In this document: in pieces, positions 19,301-28,331 of the stretch | Layout: each line of letters starts with the position of its first letter | How positions within the stretch are numbered: position 1 is the first letter of the stretch | Assembly (NCBI GenBank): GCA_965229445.1 | Contig: OZ245876.1 | Coordinates: 1,364,001 to 1,428,000, forward strand | Length of the DNA: 64,000 bases | Source of the DNA: Owenweeksia sp965229445 | Lineage (GTDB): Bacteria; Bacteroidota; Bacteroidia; Flavobacteriales; Schleiferiaceae | Reading direction: 5' to 3' | Program-made: the position numbers and the translations under genes | Notes under the pieces: model-generated | Told to the model about the DNA's origin: nothing | The model's input: only the letters and a program-made list of their open reading frames with translations | Databases searched by the model: none

Positions 19301-20990
19301 ACAAATCTGGAGACTCGGGTTCCGTTATGGCCAAGTCATCTATGGCGATGTCTGTTTTATCAATATATCCAATCACAATGGATGTAAGGCGAATTTTTAT
19401 GGTCTTTCCAGAAAAGGGCTCAAGGCTAACCCAAACCTTAGTCCATGGATCAGCGCTGCTTTTCTGCAGTGGCCCCTTAACACGCTGATAGGCGTTCCAA
19501 TACGCCACTGACCCCGATCCGGTATCGATATCAATTCTCAAATTTTTTATGTCCTCACCATAGCCGTGATAATAGAAGCTAAATACTTTGCCTATCGAAT
19601 CAGATAAGTCGATACAGGGTGTGATTAGGGTGGTAGTAGCTACTCCCTGAGTACTGGGAGAAAACTCCGTGTACAAATATTTACCACCACCAGTAGTGTG
19701 GTCACCCATAGGACCAGTAGCGAGCGTGCCAGTGAGCCCGGTACGAACACTCCACCCTTCCTGCTTATTGAGGGCTGGGGTAACATTCCATGGTCCTACA
19801 GGATTAATGGGCATGCCACCGCGATGCTGTGAGCCACTATTTCCAAGTCCAGTGCCAGCAATCCATTGAGGACCTTCAAAATCTTCAGTCCAGGGAAAGT
19901 TTCTTATGACATCAAGCGTATCGCAATTAGTCGTATTGCATTTTGAAGGATAGTTGGAGACGATAAATTGATGGAGCTCAGTGCCACCCGGTGATTTGCG
20001 GTTGTTACCACAATGGTCCCATGCCGAAATATAATATCGCACGGTATCCCCGGGAAGGATATTGGCTAAATCAGTTTTATATTCATAGGGAGGAAAGATC
20101 TGTTTAGGCATCTTATTCACTTGCCACAAACCGGAGTTCACCTGATAATAACAATTAAGGCTATCCACACCACTGTTGGGAGAAATACTGTCCGTCGCCA
20201 ATGCACCAATGGGATAGGAATTTGAGCTGTTGGCTGGAATAGTTCCCAGGGGATTGTTTAGGTAACAAGGATTGGTTGTAAAGTCTAGGTCAATCTCCGG
20301 AGGGTATAATTCACAGGTAGCCCCCGTAATTCTTATATTGTCTATAAACCAGCCTGCGCCAAACTGGTTTCCCGGCTGAATGGCACTATTAAACTCCGCG
20401 ATGAAGCGAATTTTAACGGCTGGATATCCAATGAAAGAGCCAGCTATATTTGTATCTGAGGCTAAACCCGTCAGATCAAATCTTTCGTGCATCCACCAGG
20501 AACTATCGGGCGTAGCCAGATTATTTACAATATTCCATAAGCCCCCTGATCCCAGATTTCCATAGGATGCCTGGTTAAATCTGTCCAGAGCTTTGAAGTA
20601 AACATCATTGCCGCGATATTGTGTATTTGTGATGGGTATCCAGCTTAGGGCACTGTCTATCGAAACTTCAAGCTTAGCATAATTTACCAGAAATAGTTTG
20701 GCAATATGGTCAAATTCAAGATTGACATAGGGATTACCGATCGTACTGAAGTAGTCCGTTTCCAGGTAAACTTGTGTTTGTGCTGTGGAACCTTTTATTA
20801 GATAACTCTGCGCCGGTGAAACGGCAAGTAAGCTGGTAGTATCTCCTAAAGTTGGAGTGGGACTGCCAATGGATCCTGCATGAACACTGTCAGCTCCGGA
20901 GGGCAGGTCAAAACCTTCGCTAAAGAGCATAGTTTGGGAGAAGCTGCCCATCCAAAGCAGGCAGAATATCGCTGAAAAGCCAAATCGCAT
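16371..20990 (-). CDS. Giant T9SS-sorted surface protein with MAM-like/choice-of-anchor modules
   Basis: A 1539-residue exported protein: signal peptide at 1-18 (FCLLWMGSFSQ), then several jelly-roll modules of the MAM or choice-of-anchor J type. Each has a bright-strand pattern ending in phrases such as GWFIDNIRITG (about 215), DIAIDDLAITEPE (about 560), NWEIDDFSI (about 1140) and GWMIDDLCLE (about 1445), separated by CARDB-like Ig modules. A type A sorting domain closes the protein (IKLFPNPASKALHLKFE ... PEGGYLLRTV ... basic end). It is secreted by T9SS and probably acts in adhesion or as a glycan-binding surface protein. It starts 9 bases after the stop of the T9SS gene at 21000, so both form an operon. 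Confidence 0.8.
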   Translation of the reverse strand: MRFGFSAIFCLLWMGSFSQTMLFSEGFDLPSGADSVHAGSIGSPTPTLGDTTSLLAVSPAQSYLIKGSTAQTQVYLETDYFSTIGNPYVNLEFDHIAKLFLVNYAKLEVSIDSALSWIPITNTQYRGNDVYFKALDRFNQASYGNLGSGGLWNIVNNLATPDSSWWMHERFDLTGLASDTNIAGSFIGYPAVKIRFIAEFNSAIQPGNQFGAGWFIDNIRITGATCELYPPEIDLDFTTNPCYLNNPLGTIPANSSNSYPIGALATDSISPNSGVDSLNCYYQVNSGLWQVNKMPKQIFPPYEYKTDLANILPGDTVRYYISAWDHCGNNRKSPGGTELHQFIVSNYPSKCNTTNCDTLDVIRNFPWTEDFEGPQWIAGTGLGNSGSQHRGGMPINPVGPWNVTPALNKQEGWSVRTGLTGTLATGPMGDHTTGGGKYLYTEFSPSTQGVATTTLITPCIDLSDSIGKVFSFYYHGYGEDIKNLRIDIDTGSGSVAYWNAYQRVKGPLQKSSADPWTKVWVSLEPFSGKTIKIRLTSIVIGYIDKTDIAIDDLAITEPESPDLSLISIISPASDPCGPSSSVPVKIAVQNLGPDSLHLIPVAYQLDNGTITRDTLAGPPLAMADSIHFVFSDSLSFFPGSAHTLKIWSELSSDSLRSNDTLQLNIPSRLGNISQFPYYLDFENSLVIPGNQGNINDPAWVMNEQTIGGRFEIFEGRLDNTTHGPLEALGINNRAIRLYSFPGATNTTVNLKTTCVDLSGLNSPSLSFNHFIAQGKALKIRVKTDNQAWVTLTTILGTAGFKDDMSLETIALTSYAGQSIQIEFLVDDINSGDYTNQLILDNILIAETNQVNLGLYGEISQLRRIPDGLNTLPSFQIKINKTSWQPAPGTQLNIEFSSLCNPSATTLSASLSFTPAMSSNSHNQIIPAITLNDTLHADRYLLKAWLSTPGDSLHYNDTLYQECLVQKRESVPYFNDFESCNDQFNTNGPMRQWQKATSGGGAFSGTKAYVTNADTGLISGPSNIEVLLPPFFVGLDTLAGTSLSFYHRYSFNGPVDDNYGTLQYYDQGVWKPLATPTNHGINMLYSNIHGYVYAGSSQGQWVYAQFPLYEAVQAGVNIFRFVTKSTDSSVSNWEIDDFSINVPPQHSASPRDLVFDNGLPVSNNQVSIKVQNTGAIGLRKAGVSIYDQGGNLLLQDTVETSIPSLSILPGESMVLPITGSLSLQPGMNNLSIITSYPNLRNDAYVFDDTLQLSVRVLSEIDSLPYCVDFESSQEFLNYSGGVEDKFWHYGTPSKSILNGAYSGSKAWITQASGTYKPLANSYLYTPPLFIEGQSCYKFSFWHWYETEYNFDGGNVEFSLDGGTSWQVLGSAQDTTWYNTPYVQALDAIHPGFSGSSGSWIYSYKDFKVFSDAYVQFRFRFGSTATMQDEGWMIDDLCLERISLWCNQVGSQELKSQTGSIKLFPNPASKALHLKFERISNPSAPLSIQIINSIGAVVYDERSEPKSDGWYVLEISDLPEGGYLLRTVVGGEAYQKTFIKR

Positions 20991-20999
20991 AGGGAGAGT

Positions 21000-22496
21000 T
21001 TATTGTTTTAGAAACTTGCGAATCTCGGTGTGGGAGTAGTCTCTGAGACGCAATAAATAGATTCCGGTAGGTAAGGAAGAAATATCAATAAAGCCATTTT
21101 TGTCATACAATGTTCCTCTGAGCCTGGTTTGGCCACTCATATCAAGAATATCATATTTTACTTTTCCAGAGTTATGGAGAGACAGTTGAATATGATCTCT
21201 GGCGGGATTGGGGTAAAAATCCCAACCAGCCCCTTGATATTTTGGAATATCGATGGAAGAAGAGCAGTTAGACACTTTGAGTGGCAAGCTATCACCTTCA
21301 GATAGGGGCAATCCACAAACACTTTCAATGGTATTTAAATCAGACCCTGTCCTGATTACCAGGTTAAGGTCGTCGTTGTAATAGATAGAATCATAGAATT
21401 CTAACCAGAGCGAGTTGCTAATTTTTCCTGAACAACTGTCTGAGCCTGCGGCGATAATGGGAATGAGGTTTCCATAACTATTAAAAAGGGCAAAGTCAGT
21501 TCCGTCAGGAGCGATGCTGCGGCAATCGATGCGACCGGAAAACTGTATGGTCAATTTCTTTTGACCACAGGCCAATGCGGCTGTGTCGGCTGTGAGACTG
21601 TCGGTGGTGCTGAAGCTGATGCCAGACGAACCCACGGGACAATTATTGAGGATATAGATTTGAACATCTCGATCCACGTGGCCAATTTTATAAAAGGTGG
21701 GAAAAACTGTATCGGTGCGGTATTCCGAAACCCTGAATCGAACCACTACAGTTTCTGTTTGTGCCGGTTGAAATATAAAATCACCGGTTCGGGGATTTAA
21801 ATTTACCCCATTGGTAGTAGTTATTGGCTGAAGGGTGCCGTATCCGGGAGCCCACGGAATGACTTGATTATAGTCAGACAATGGTTGGATCAGCTCATAA
21901 TAAAGAGAATCCCCATCGGCGTCCTTTGCAGATTGACTCCAATTAACTTCGGCGCCGATGCAGAAAGCTTTACTTCCCTCCGAATAAATTTGTGGACTAT
22001 CGTTTGGCCCCAAAAAGTTATTGAGGGCTGACTCTAAATAAATAGCCGGGTAGGTAGCGAGGTTATCAATGTCATTGTTGCGACAACAGATATCGTAGGA
22101 AAACCGAAAATCACTACAAAGGCCTGGTAGAGTTACGACCCCTTGATACTCGTAGTAGTTGACCAGAGAAGCGCCCAGATTGGTATCCATACACTCCCCG
22201 AAGTAGATCAGGGGAACATTTTGATTATTTCCTGCGTTAAGCGTAATACTTTGTGTAGGATAACAACTTGAATTGATATCCACTACCGCCGTGTTGTTAA
22301 ACTGAATACCGGCGGTTCGTCGATACAAGGTTAAGGTCAGTAAATACTGATGGTTTACCCCCGTACTATCGCCTATGTATTCATAGTAGATTTGTCCTCC
22401 TGCGGCATGGGAAGCGTGACTTTTGTGAACTGAAAGAAGTATTAAGATTAGAATGAGGCTTGTAAGCGTAAAGCTTAAATAGTTGGTTCTTCCCAT
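21000..22496 (-). CDS. T9SS-sorted protein of the ASHAAGG surface family
   Basis: A 498-residue exported protein. A signal peptide is followed by SHASHAAGGQIYYEYIG, the start of a domain widespread in large bacteroidotal surface proteins, with the conserved LTLTLYRRTAG and a Cys-rich section (CSDFRFSYDICCRNNDIDN). The C-terminal type A sorting domain begins near DFYPNPARDHIQLSL and ends LPTGIYLLRLRDYSH. Six or more Cys suggest disulfides. It is first in an operon with the giant gene downstream. Function unknown; T9SS surface localisation is the firm part. Confidence 0.75.
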   Translation of the reverse strand: MGRTNYLSFTLTSLILILILLSVHKSHASHAAGGQIYYEYIGDSTGVNHQYLLTLTLYRRTAGIQFNNTAVVDINSSCYPTQSITLNAGNNQNVPLIYFGECMDTNLGASLVNYYEYQGVVTLPGLCSDFRFSYDICCRNNDIDNLATYPAIYLESALNNFLGPNDSPQIYSEGSKAFCIGAEVNWSQSAKDADGDSLYYELIQPLSDYNQVIPWAPGYGTLQPITTTNGVNLNPRTGDFIFQPAQTETVVVRFRVSEYRTDTVFPTFYKIGHVDRDVQIYILNNCPVGSSGISFSTTDSLTADTAALACGQKKLTIQFSGRIDCRSIAPDGTDFALFNSYGNLIPIIAAGSDSCSGKISNSLWLEFYDSIYYNDDLNLVIRTGSDLNTIESVCGLPLSEGDSLPLKVSNCSSSIDIPKYQGAGWDFYPNPARDHIQLSLHNSGKVKYDILDMSGQTRLRGTLYDKNGFIDISSLPTGIYLLRLRDYSHTEIRKFLKQ

Positions 22497-22702
22497 GAAG
22501 CCGATGGATTGTAAATTTTGGCAAATAAATGACTTCGGCTTAAACTTTCAAAGTCAGATTTATCTTTCACCATGATTCAATTATTATTGGAAGTTAATTC
22601 ATCTGATCGCAGTTCAAATTGTGCCAACGCAACGCACTCAATTAACTATCGATAGGTTTCATTAATTAACTTGCGCACCTTGATTTTAATAAACTCAGAT
22701 CC

Positions 22703-24925
22703 ATGATAGCAGCTATTAGAATATTCATTTGTTCTTCACTCATACTCTTATTTTCCTGGTCCATAAGTGCCAAAGAAGGCATGTGGTTACCCTTCCTCAT
22801 CGGTCAGCTAAATGCCGATGAAATGACTCAAATGGGTATGGAGATAAGTGCCGAGGATATCTATTCTGTAAACCACAGCTCGCTTAAAGATGCTATTGTT
22901 CACTTTGATGAAAGCTGTACAGCAGAATTGATCAGTAGCAAAGGATTGTTATTGACAAACCATCATTGTGGCTTCAGCCAGATTCAATCACATTCCAGTT
23001 TGAAAAATGACTACCTCAAGAATGGATTTTGGGCGATGTCGGGCAAAGAAGAGCTGCGAAATCCTGGTCTCACCGCAGCCATTGTTAAATACATGGAGGA
23101 TGTAACCAACCGGGTTTTGGAGGGCCTTTCCGATGGTATGGATGATCAAGCCAAAACCGACCGCATGAAGAGCAATATTGAATCATTACTGAAGGAAAAG
23201 AAGGGGGAGTATGAATTGGAAGTGATTCCTTTTTTCTATGGCAATCAGTACATCCTGGTGGTAAAGGAGGTCTTTAAGGATGTTCGCCTGGTGGGAGCGC
23301 CACCTTCCTCTATCGGAAAGTATGGAGCGGATACGGATAATTGGGTATGGCCACGTCATAATGCCGATTTCTCACTTTTTAGAATTTATGCTGGGGCCAA
23401 CAACAAACCGGCGGCATGGTCTGATGACAATGTTCCGTACAAACCGATTCAGCATTTGAAAGTTAATCTCACCGGATTCAAGGAAGGAGATTTCACGATG
23501 GTTTATGGTTTTCCTGGTACGACCGAGGAATACTTGCCCAGCAATGAAATACAGAATATTATTGAAGATATTGACCCGGCCAGGATCTTGATTCGCGAGC
23601 AGATTCTTGAAATACTGGACAAGAAAATGAGAGTGAGCGATGCAACCAGGATTCAATATGCTTCCAAATATGCGAGCATAAGTAATGGATGGAAAAAATG
23701 GATCGGTGAGGTTAAGGGGTTAAAGGAGTCTGGTGCGGTAGCCAAAAAGCAAGCTCTGGAGAAAGAATTTGTGGAGCGTGTGAACGCAGATCTGCGATTG
23801 AGGGAAAAATATGGAAACCTGTTGCCTCAGATGAAAAAGCTTTACGCGGATCGCAATGTTTGGCAATTAGAACGCTACATATATTTAGAAAGCAATTATT
23901 TCGGGAATGAATTGGTCAGACATCTTTTAGGCTATCGAGGCTTGGTTAAGTTATATGAAGAGGAGAGCGAAGAGCTCGCTGCGGAAGCTGCGAAAAAGGC
24001 CGAGGCCATTACAGGCTTTTATGAGGACTTTGATCCGGAATTAAGTCGTGAAGTGATGAAGGCCGTACTACCGGATTACGTTCGCTCTATTGAGTCGAAA
24101 CCACAACCAGATTTAATTGCAAAACTAGCGATGTATCCGGATGAACTTCTCAACAAGTATGTTGATGACATGTTTGACGACTTGCTCTTGGTAACTGATC
24201 CGGAAGCCTGGCAAAGAATGTTGCGCGAGAGGCCAGAGAAGGCCATGAAAAAATTACTCAAATCTGAAGCCATGATCTATACCTTGGCCGGATGGAATCA
24301 TTACCTGGATGTAATCAGACCGGGAGTCATGTCTTTTAATGATCCCATTCAAATTTTGCAGGCACAGTACGTCAGAGCTTTGCAGGAGGTATTTCCTGAT
24401 AAACGGATTTATCCTGATGCCAACAGTACCTTGCGGGTGGCGTATGGCAAAGTAGAAGGATATGAACCAAAAGATGGGGTTTACTATTCTTCTCAGACTT
24501 TCCTCAGCGGCGTGGTGGCGAAATACATCCCGGGTGATTATGAATTTGATTTACCGCAAAAACTACTGGAACTATATGAGACTAAAGATTATGGCCGTTA
24601 TGCCGAAGGGGATAAAATGCCGGTTTGTTTTATAGCCAGCAATCATACTACGAGTGGAAATTCTGGTAGCCCGGTGCTCAATGGGCGGGGTGAATTGATA
24701 GGACTGAATTTTGATCGAGCCTGGGAAGGCACCATGAGTGATTACAATTACGACATCAGCCGCTGTCGGAACATTATGGTGGATTTGAGATATGTTCTGT
24801 TTATAGTCGACAAGTTTGCAGGTGCCGGTTATTTAGTGGATGAGATGGATCTGGTAACGGAAGCCACGATGCCTCCTTCAAAGACTCCATCTGAAAATAG
24901 GGAGCCCATGCCTGCAGAAGGTTAA
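22703..24925 (+). CDS. S46-family dipeptidyl-peptidase, DPP11-like
   Basis: A 740-residue periplasmic serine exopeptidase. Signal peptide 1-23, then EGMWLPFLIGQL, the family start. The catalytic triad is visible: His in LLLTNHHCG (87/88), Asp in GADTDNWVWPRHNADFS, and Ser654 in SGNSGSPV. S46 enzymes cut dipeptides from the N-terminus of peptides, feeding amino-acid uptake. In this family the residue equivalent to Porphyromonas 673 decides P1 choice: Gly in DPP7 (hydrophobic), Arg in DPP11 (Asp/Glu). Here LNFDRAWEG places Arg at 672, so acidic P1 preference is inferred. Length matches the family. The gene is convergent with the RsmI-like gene. Confidence 0.9.
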   Translation: MIAAIRIFICSSLILLFSWSISAKEGMWLPFLIGQLNADEMTQMGMEISAEDIYSVNHSSLKDAIVHFDESCTAELISSKGLLLTNHHCGFSQIQSHSSLKNDYLKNGFWAMSGKEELRNPGLTAAIVKYMEDVTNRVLEGLSDGMDDQAKTDRMKSNIESLLKEKKGEYELEVIPFFYGNQYILVVKEVFKDVRLVGAPPSSIGKYGADTDNWVWPRHNADFSLFRIYAGANNKPAAWSDDNVPYKPIQHLKVNLTGFKEGDFTMVYGFPGTTEEYLPSNEIQNIIEDIDPARILIREQILEILDKKMRVSDATRIQYASKYASISNGWKKWIGEVKGLKESGAVAKKQALEKEFVERVNADLRLREKYGNLLPQMKKLYADRNVWQLERYIYLESNYFGNELVRHLLGYRGLVKLYEEESEELAAEAAKKAEAITGFYEDFDPELSREVMKAVLPDYVRSIESKPQPDLIAKLAMYPDELLNKYVDDMFDDLLLVTDPEAWQRMLRERPEKAMKKLLKSEAMIYTLAGWNHYLDVIRPGVMSFNDPIQILQAQYVRALQEVFPDKRIYPDANSTLRVAYGKVEGYEPKDGVYYSSQTFLSGVVAKYIPGDYEFDLPQKLLELYETKDYGRYAEGDKMPVCFIASNHTTSGNSGSPVLNGRGELIGLNFDRAWEGTMSDYNYDISRCRNIMVDLRYVLFIVDKFAGAGYLVDEMDLVTEATMPPSKTPSENREPMPAEG

Positions 24926-24928
24926 AGC

Positions 24929-25657
24929 TTAGTTTCCTTCTAAAACAAAAATGGAGGGCCGCTTCACCAGATCGGGAATGTGATCTTTCCACCAGGCCAC
25001 TGTGGCCGTTTTGATGTATTCCGTAGGCAGGGTTAGTTCGCGAGCCACACATAAGCGGGTCTCAGGACTGCAATGTTTCAGAATATCCTTGAGGAGTTTA
25101 TTGTTGCGGTAAGGAGTTTCTATAAACACCTGACTTTGACCGGTGGCTCTGCTTTGCCTCTCCAGTTTTTGAATTTCTTTTTTTCGCTCCGCTTTGTCAA
25201 TGGGCAGGTATCCCTTAAACGCAAAATTTTGGCCATTCATGCCGCTAGCCATCACTGCCAGTAATATAGAAGACGGACCAACTAACGGCACTACTCTAAT
25301 TCCCTGTTCATGAGCAATATTTACCACCTCTGCACCAGGATCGGCTACTCCTGGAGCTCCGGCTTCAGAAAGAATCCCCACATGTTGACCTAGCTTACAG
25401 GGGTCTAAAAATCCGGGAATATCCTCGGGTTGGGTGTACTTGTTCAGGACGTTAATTTGCAAGCGTTCCTGTGATTTGGACGGATGGACTCTCTTAATAA
25501 AGGCTCGGGCCGTCTTTTCATTTTCTACGATGTAATGTTCCACCATGTCCATTACCTTTCTCACCGCCATAGGCAGAACTTCCAAGGGCTCCACCTCGCC
25601 CATAAGGGAAGGGATGAGGTACAGTTTACCCGTAGAGTCAGATGTTTCCATTGGCAA
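24929..25657 (-). CDS. RsmI-like tetrapyrrole-methylase-family SAM methyltransferase
   Basis: A 242-residue protein of the TP_methylase fold. Motifs: LYLIPSLMGEVEPLEVLP at the start, VGILSEAGAPGVADPGAEVV (SAM site, as in RsmI GxPxxxDPG), VVPLVGPSSILLAVMASG and FKGYLPIDKAERKKEI. RsmI 2'-O-methylates C1402 of 16S rRNA; this shorter version is common in Bacteroidota, often beside the full RsmI elsewhere in the genome, so the exact substrate is uncertain. Its start overlaps the end of the phosphatase gene by about 20 bases, indicating an operon. Confidence 0.8.
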   Translation of the reverse strand: MPMETSDSTGKLYLIPSLMGEVEPLEVLPMAVRKVMDMVEHYIVENEKTARAFIKRVHPSKSQERLQINVLNKYTQPEDIPGFLDPCKLGQHVGILSEAGAPGVADPGAEVVNIAHEQGIRVVPLVGPSSILLAVMASGMNGQNFAFKGYLPIDKAERKKEIQKLERQSRATGQSQVFIETPYRNNKLLKDILKHCSPETRLCVARELTLPTEYIKTATVAWWKDHIPDLVKRPSIFVLEGN

Positions 25658-26099
25658 TTTTTTCCACTATTTTGTTGGTGGCTTCATCAAGCATTTGGTA
25701 CACCTCTTCAAAACCACGATCTCCTCCAAAGTAGGGATCTGGCACATCGGCATCTGTTCCTGGTGCCAATTCATTGAGGATATATTTTACCTTTTGCTTG
25801 TCTTGTTCATTCCGCGCGAGATTGATCACATTGCGGTAATTGCTCGCATCCATCACATAAATAAGATCGAATTCATCAAAATCCGACACTTTAAACTGAC
25901 GTCCACGAAGGTCTGAAATGTTAATACCTTTGGACCTTCCGGTGCGAATCATCCTCGGGTCAGGAGGTTCCCCAACGTGATAGGCGGATGTTCCCGCGCT
26001 ATCGGTTTCAACGTCTAAATTCTTTACTTTCTCTCTTAGTAGTCCTTCTGCCAGGGGGGAGCGACAAATATTTCCGAGGCAAACCATAAGAATTTTCAT
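25638..26099 (-). CDS. Low-molecular-weight protein tyrosine phosphatase
   Basis: 153 residues from the ATG at 26099. The P-loop sits at the N-terminus, MKILMVCLGNICRSP, giving CLGNICR (C-x5-R-S), and the general acid Asp is in the DPYFGG motif near residue 118. It dephosphorylates phosphotyrosine, often on exopolysaccharide kinases. An upstream start at 26135 is open but unlikely: a minus-strand -7 box TATATTTG (26140-26133) would place transcription start near 26126, downstream of that codon, and LMW-PTPs begin directly with the strand carrying the P-loop. Confidence 0.9.
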   Translation of the reverse strand: MKILMVCLGNICRSPLAEGLLREKVKNLDVETDSAGTSAYHVGEPPDPRMIRTGRSKGINISDLRGRQFKVSDFDEFDLIYVMDASNYRNVINLARNEQDKQKVKYILNELAPGTDADVPDPYFGGDRGFEEVYQMLDEATNKIVEKIANGNI

Positions 26100-26132
26100 A
26101 ATCAGCAGATTTGGACTGTTAACAGACGAAAA

Positions 26133-26140
26133 CAAATATA
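26133..26140 (-). promoter_or_regulatory. -7 element of the phosphatase/RsmI-like operon
   Basis: TATATTTG on the minus strand matches TAnnTTTG exactly, about 34 bases before the ATG at 26099. It decides the start of the phosphatase gene. No clear -33 element. Confidence 0.5.
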
Positions 26141-26176
26141 GAATTTCTGGCTGCTGAAGATGAACTAAAAATAGAA

Positions 26177-26245
26177 AGACCGCCTAAATTGAGAGAATGT
26201 TAGCGTTTGAATTAACCACTTTCATCCTATCAACCGCGGCGGTCT
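26177..26245 (-). terminator. Probable dnaA terminator with a long loop
   Basis: AGACCGCC (26177-26184) pairs perfectly with GGCGGTCT (26238-26245); on the minus strand the second arm is followed by TTCTATTTTT. The loop of about 53 bases is unusually long for an intrinsic terminator. Confidence 0.5.
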
Positions 26246-26264
26246 AAGGTTTATGTTATTGTGT

Positions 26265-27695
26265 CTACTGTAAAGTTAGCTTCTTTCGCAGGTCTTCCAC
26301 GTAATTGCGGAATCTCTTATCTGTTTCAGCAAGATTATTTACGGTACGACACGCATGTAAAACTGTAGCGTGATCCTTATTGCCACACTGTGCGCCAATA
26401 CTGGCCAATGAAGCTTTGGTTAGCTGTTTTGAAAAATACATGGCCAACTGTCGCGCCTGCACAATCTCTCTTTTTCTGGTAGGGGATTTAAGGAGGTCAA
26501 TAGGCATGTCAAAGTAGTCACATACCACCTTCTGAATGTAGTCTATTGATATCTCGCGTGTGGTGTTCTTAACAAATTTGTCAATCATTTGCTTCGCTAA
26601 CTCCACGGTAATCTTCTTTTTGTTTAATGAAGATTGCGCCAAAAGCGAAATGAGAGCACCTTCCAGCTCTCGCACATTGGAATTAATGCTGTATGCTAAA
26701 TATTCAATCACATCCTTAGGCATCTCAACACCATCGTTGTAAAGCTTCTGATTGAGAATGGCAATACGAGTTTCCAGGTCCGGTACTTGCAGATCGGCGC
26801 TTAGTCCCCATTTAAACCTGGAGAGAAGCCGTTGTTCCACACCCTGCAGATCTACCGGTGCCCGGTCGGAAGTAAGGATTACCTGCTTGCCGTTTTGATG
26901 TAAATGATTAAAGATTTCAAAGAATACGTCCTGAGTTTTCTCCTTGCCCGCAAAGGAATGGACATCATCAACTACCAGAACATCAATCATTTGATAGAAA
27001 TGTACGAAGTCGTTTTTGGTGTTGTTGCGGATGGAGTCAATAAACTGCTGGGTAAATTTCTCGGCGGAAACGTACAGGACAGTTTTTTCAGGATAGCGAT
27101 CCTTGATCTCTATACCAATGGCGTGTGCTAAATGTGTTTTTCCTAATCCATTACCTCCATAGATTAGTAAAGGGTTGAATGAAGTTCCTCCTGGTTTGTT
27201 TGATACGGCAAAGCCGGCAGAGCGTGCCAGGCGATTGCAATCTCCTTCTACGAAGTTGTCAAAAGTGTAATTGGGGTTGAGTTGAGATTCAACATGTACT
27301 TTCCGTAAACCCGGAATGATAAAAGGGTTTTTCACTCCTTTCTCACTGAGATCCACCGGCATGTTTACCTTAGGATTTTTAATGGGTCCACGATTGCTGC
27401 TAGGAATTTTTACCGTGTATGGATTTGCGTTGCCATAGGTATTCTCCATCACAATGGAGTATACCAGTTTGGCCTCTTCACCCAATTCACGTGAAATCGC
27501 ACTTTTAAGAAGTTTGATGTAGTTCTCTTCCAACCACTCGTAGAAAAATTTGCTCGGAACTTGAATACTCAAAACATTGTCCTTAAGCTTCATGGGCTTA
27601 ATAGGTAAGAACCACGTTTTAAAGCTCTGCGAGGGTATGTTGTCCTTGATATAGTCAAGGCAGTTCCCCCAAACTGATTTTGCAGTTTGTTCCAT
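26265..27695 (-). CDS. dnaA: Chromosomal replication initiator DnaA
   Basis: A 476-residue DnaA. Domain I (1-80) starts MEQTAKSVWGNCLDYIKDNI; a short linker follows; domain III begins at NPNYTFDNFVEGDCNRLA and has Walker A YGGNGLGKTHL (180-188), Walker B VLVVDDVHSF and sensor motifs; domain IV ends with the DNA-binding signature GNKDHATVLHACRTV. It binds DnaA boxes and opens oriC. The upstream region 27696-27920 contains GTGGATAAAC, a reverse-strand match to TTATCCAC, perhaps an autoregulatory box, but not a box cluster. dnaA and gyrB are 17 kb apart with no dnaN between, which is usual for this phylum. Confidence 0.96.
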   Translation of the reverse strand: MEQTAKSVWGNCLDYIKDNIPSQSFKTWFLPIKPMKLKDNVLSIQVPSKFFYEWLEENYIKLLKSAISRELGEEAKLVYSIVMENTYGNANPYTVKIPSSNRGPIKNPKVNMPVDLSEKGVKNPFIIPGLRKVHVESQLNPNYTFDNFVEGDCNRLARSAGFAVSNKPGGTSFNPLLIYGGNGLGKTHLAHAIGIEIKDRYPEKTVLYVSAEKFTQQFIDSIRNNTKNDFVHFYQMIDVLVVDDVHSFAGKEKTQDVFFEIFNHLHQNGKQVILTSDRAPVDLQGVEQRLLSRFKWGLSADLQVPDLETRIAILNQKLYNDGVEMPKDVIEYLAYSINSNVRELEGALISLLAQSSLNKKKITVELAKQMIDKFVKNTTREISIDYIQKVVCDYFDMPIDLLKSPTRKREIVQARQLAMYFSKQLTKASLASIGAQCGNKDHATVLHACRTVNNLAETDKRFRNYVEDLRKKLTLQ

Positions 27696-27920
27696 TAACA
27701 GATAATCGGTTTAAACAGTTAGTTTAAGGTGCGTCTGACAGGTGGATAAACGTTCCTTGTGTTCTGAATAATACGAGGCAAAAGTGTCGATAAAAAAATG
27801 ATTAAAAAAATGTATTTGGTCTTGAATATACAGTTTTTTTTCCTCAGCTTAACAGAGGGTCAATCGCTCTGAAACCCGCATTCCACCGTGGAAAGACGTT
27901 AATTATCAGCGACAAAGAAC

Positions 27921-28331
27921 ATGTACATTACCCACACAAAGTTAAGAGTTCGTTATGCCGAAACCGATCAAATGTCAGTAGTGTACTACGGCATCTATCC
28001 TCAGTATTTTGAAGTAGGCAGAGTAGAGGCATTACGGAAGTTAAATTTAAGCTATCGCGAAATGGAGGAAGCAGGAATAATGCTCCCAGTGTTACACCTT
28101 GATATTCACTATCATCGACCCGCATTGTACGATGATGAACTTACTGTGATATCCTTGATTAAGGAATTACCCGGCACCAGAATAAAGTTTTTTCATGAAA
28201 TCCAGAATAACCAGGGCGACAAACTTACCTCGGGAAGTGTTGAGTTGGTATTTGTGGATAAGGCTTCACGCAGACCGAGAAAAGCACCTGAGGAGCTAAG
28301 GGAAACTTTGAGGCCATTTATTCAGCCTTAG
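27921..28331 (+). CDS. YbgC/4HBT-family acyl-CoA thioesterase
   Basis: A 136-residue single hot-dog domain. The motif VRYAETDQMSVVYYGIYPQYFEVGR has the catalytic Asp and the following helix typical of YbgC/4-hydroxybenzoyl-CoA thioesterases. These hydrolyse acyl-CoA esters in the cytoplasm; YbgC forms sit near tol-pal in proteobacteria, but here the neighbours are dnaA and a metalloprotease. Its stop overlaps the convergent metalloprotease stop by four bases (TTAG). The actual acyl substrate is unknown. Confidence 0.85.
   Translation: MYITHTKLRVRYAETDQMSVVYYGIYPQYFEVGRVEALRKLNLSYREMEEAGIMLPVLHLDIHYHRPALYDDELTVISLIKELPGTRIKFFHEIQNNQGDKLTSGSVELVFVDKASRRPRKAPEELRETLRPFIQP

Noticed and set aside
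26100..26135. Upstream start for the LMW phosphatase at 26135
   Set aside because: It lies upstream of the predicted transcription start and adds a non-homologous extension before the P-loop strand.
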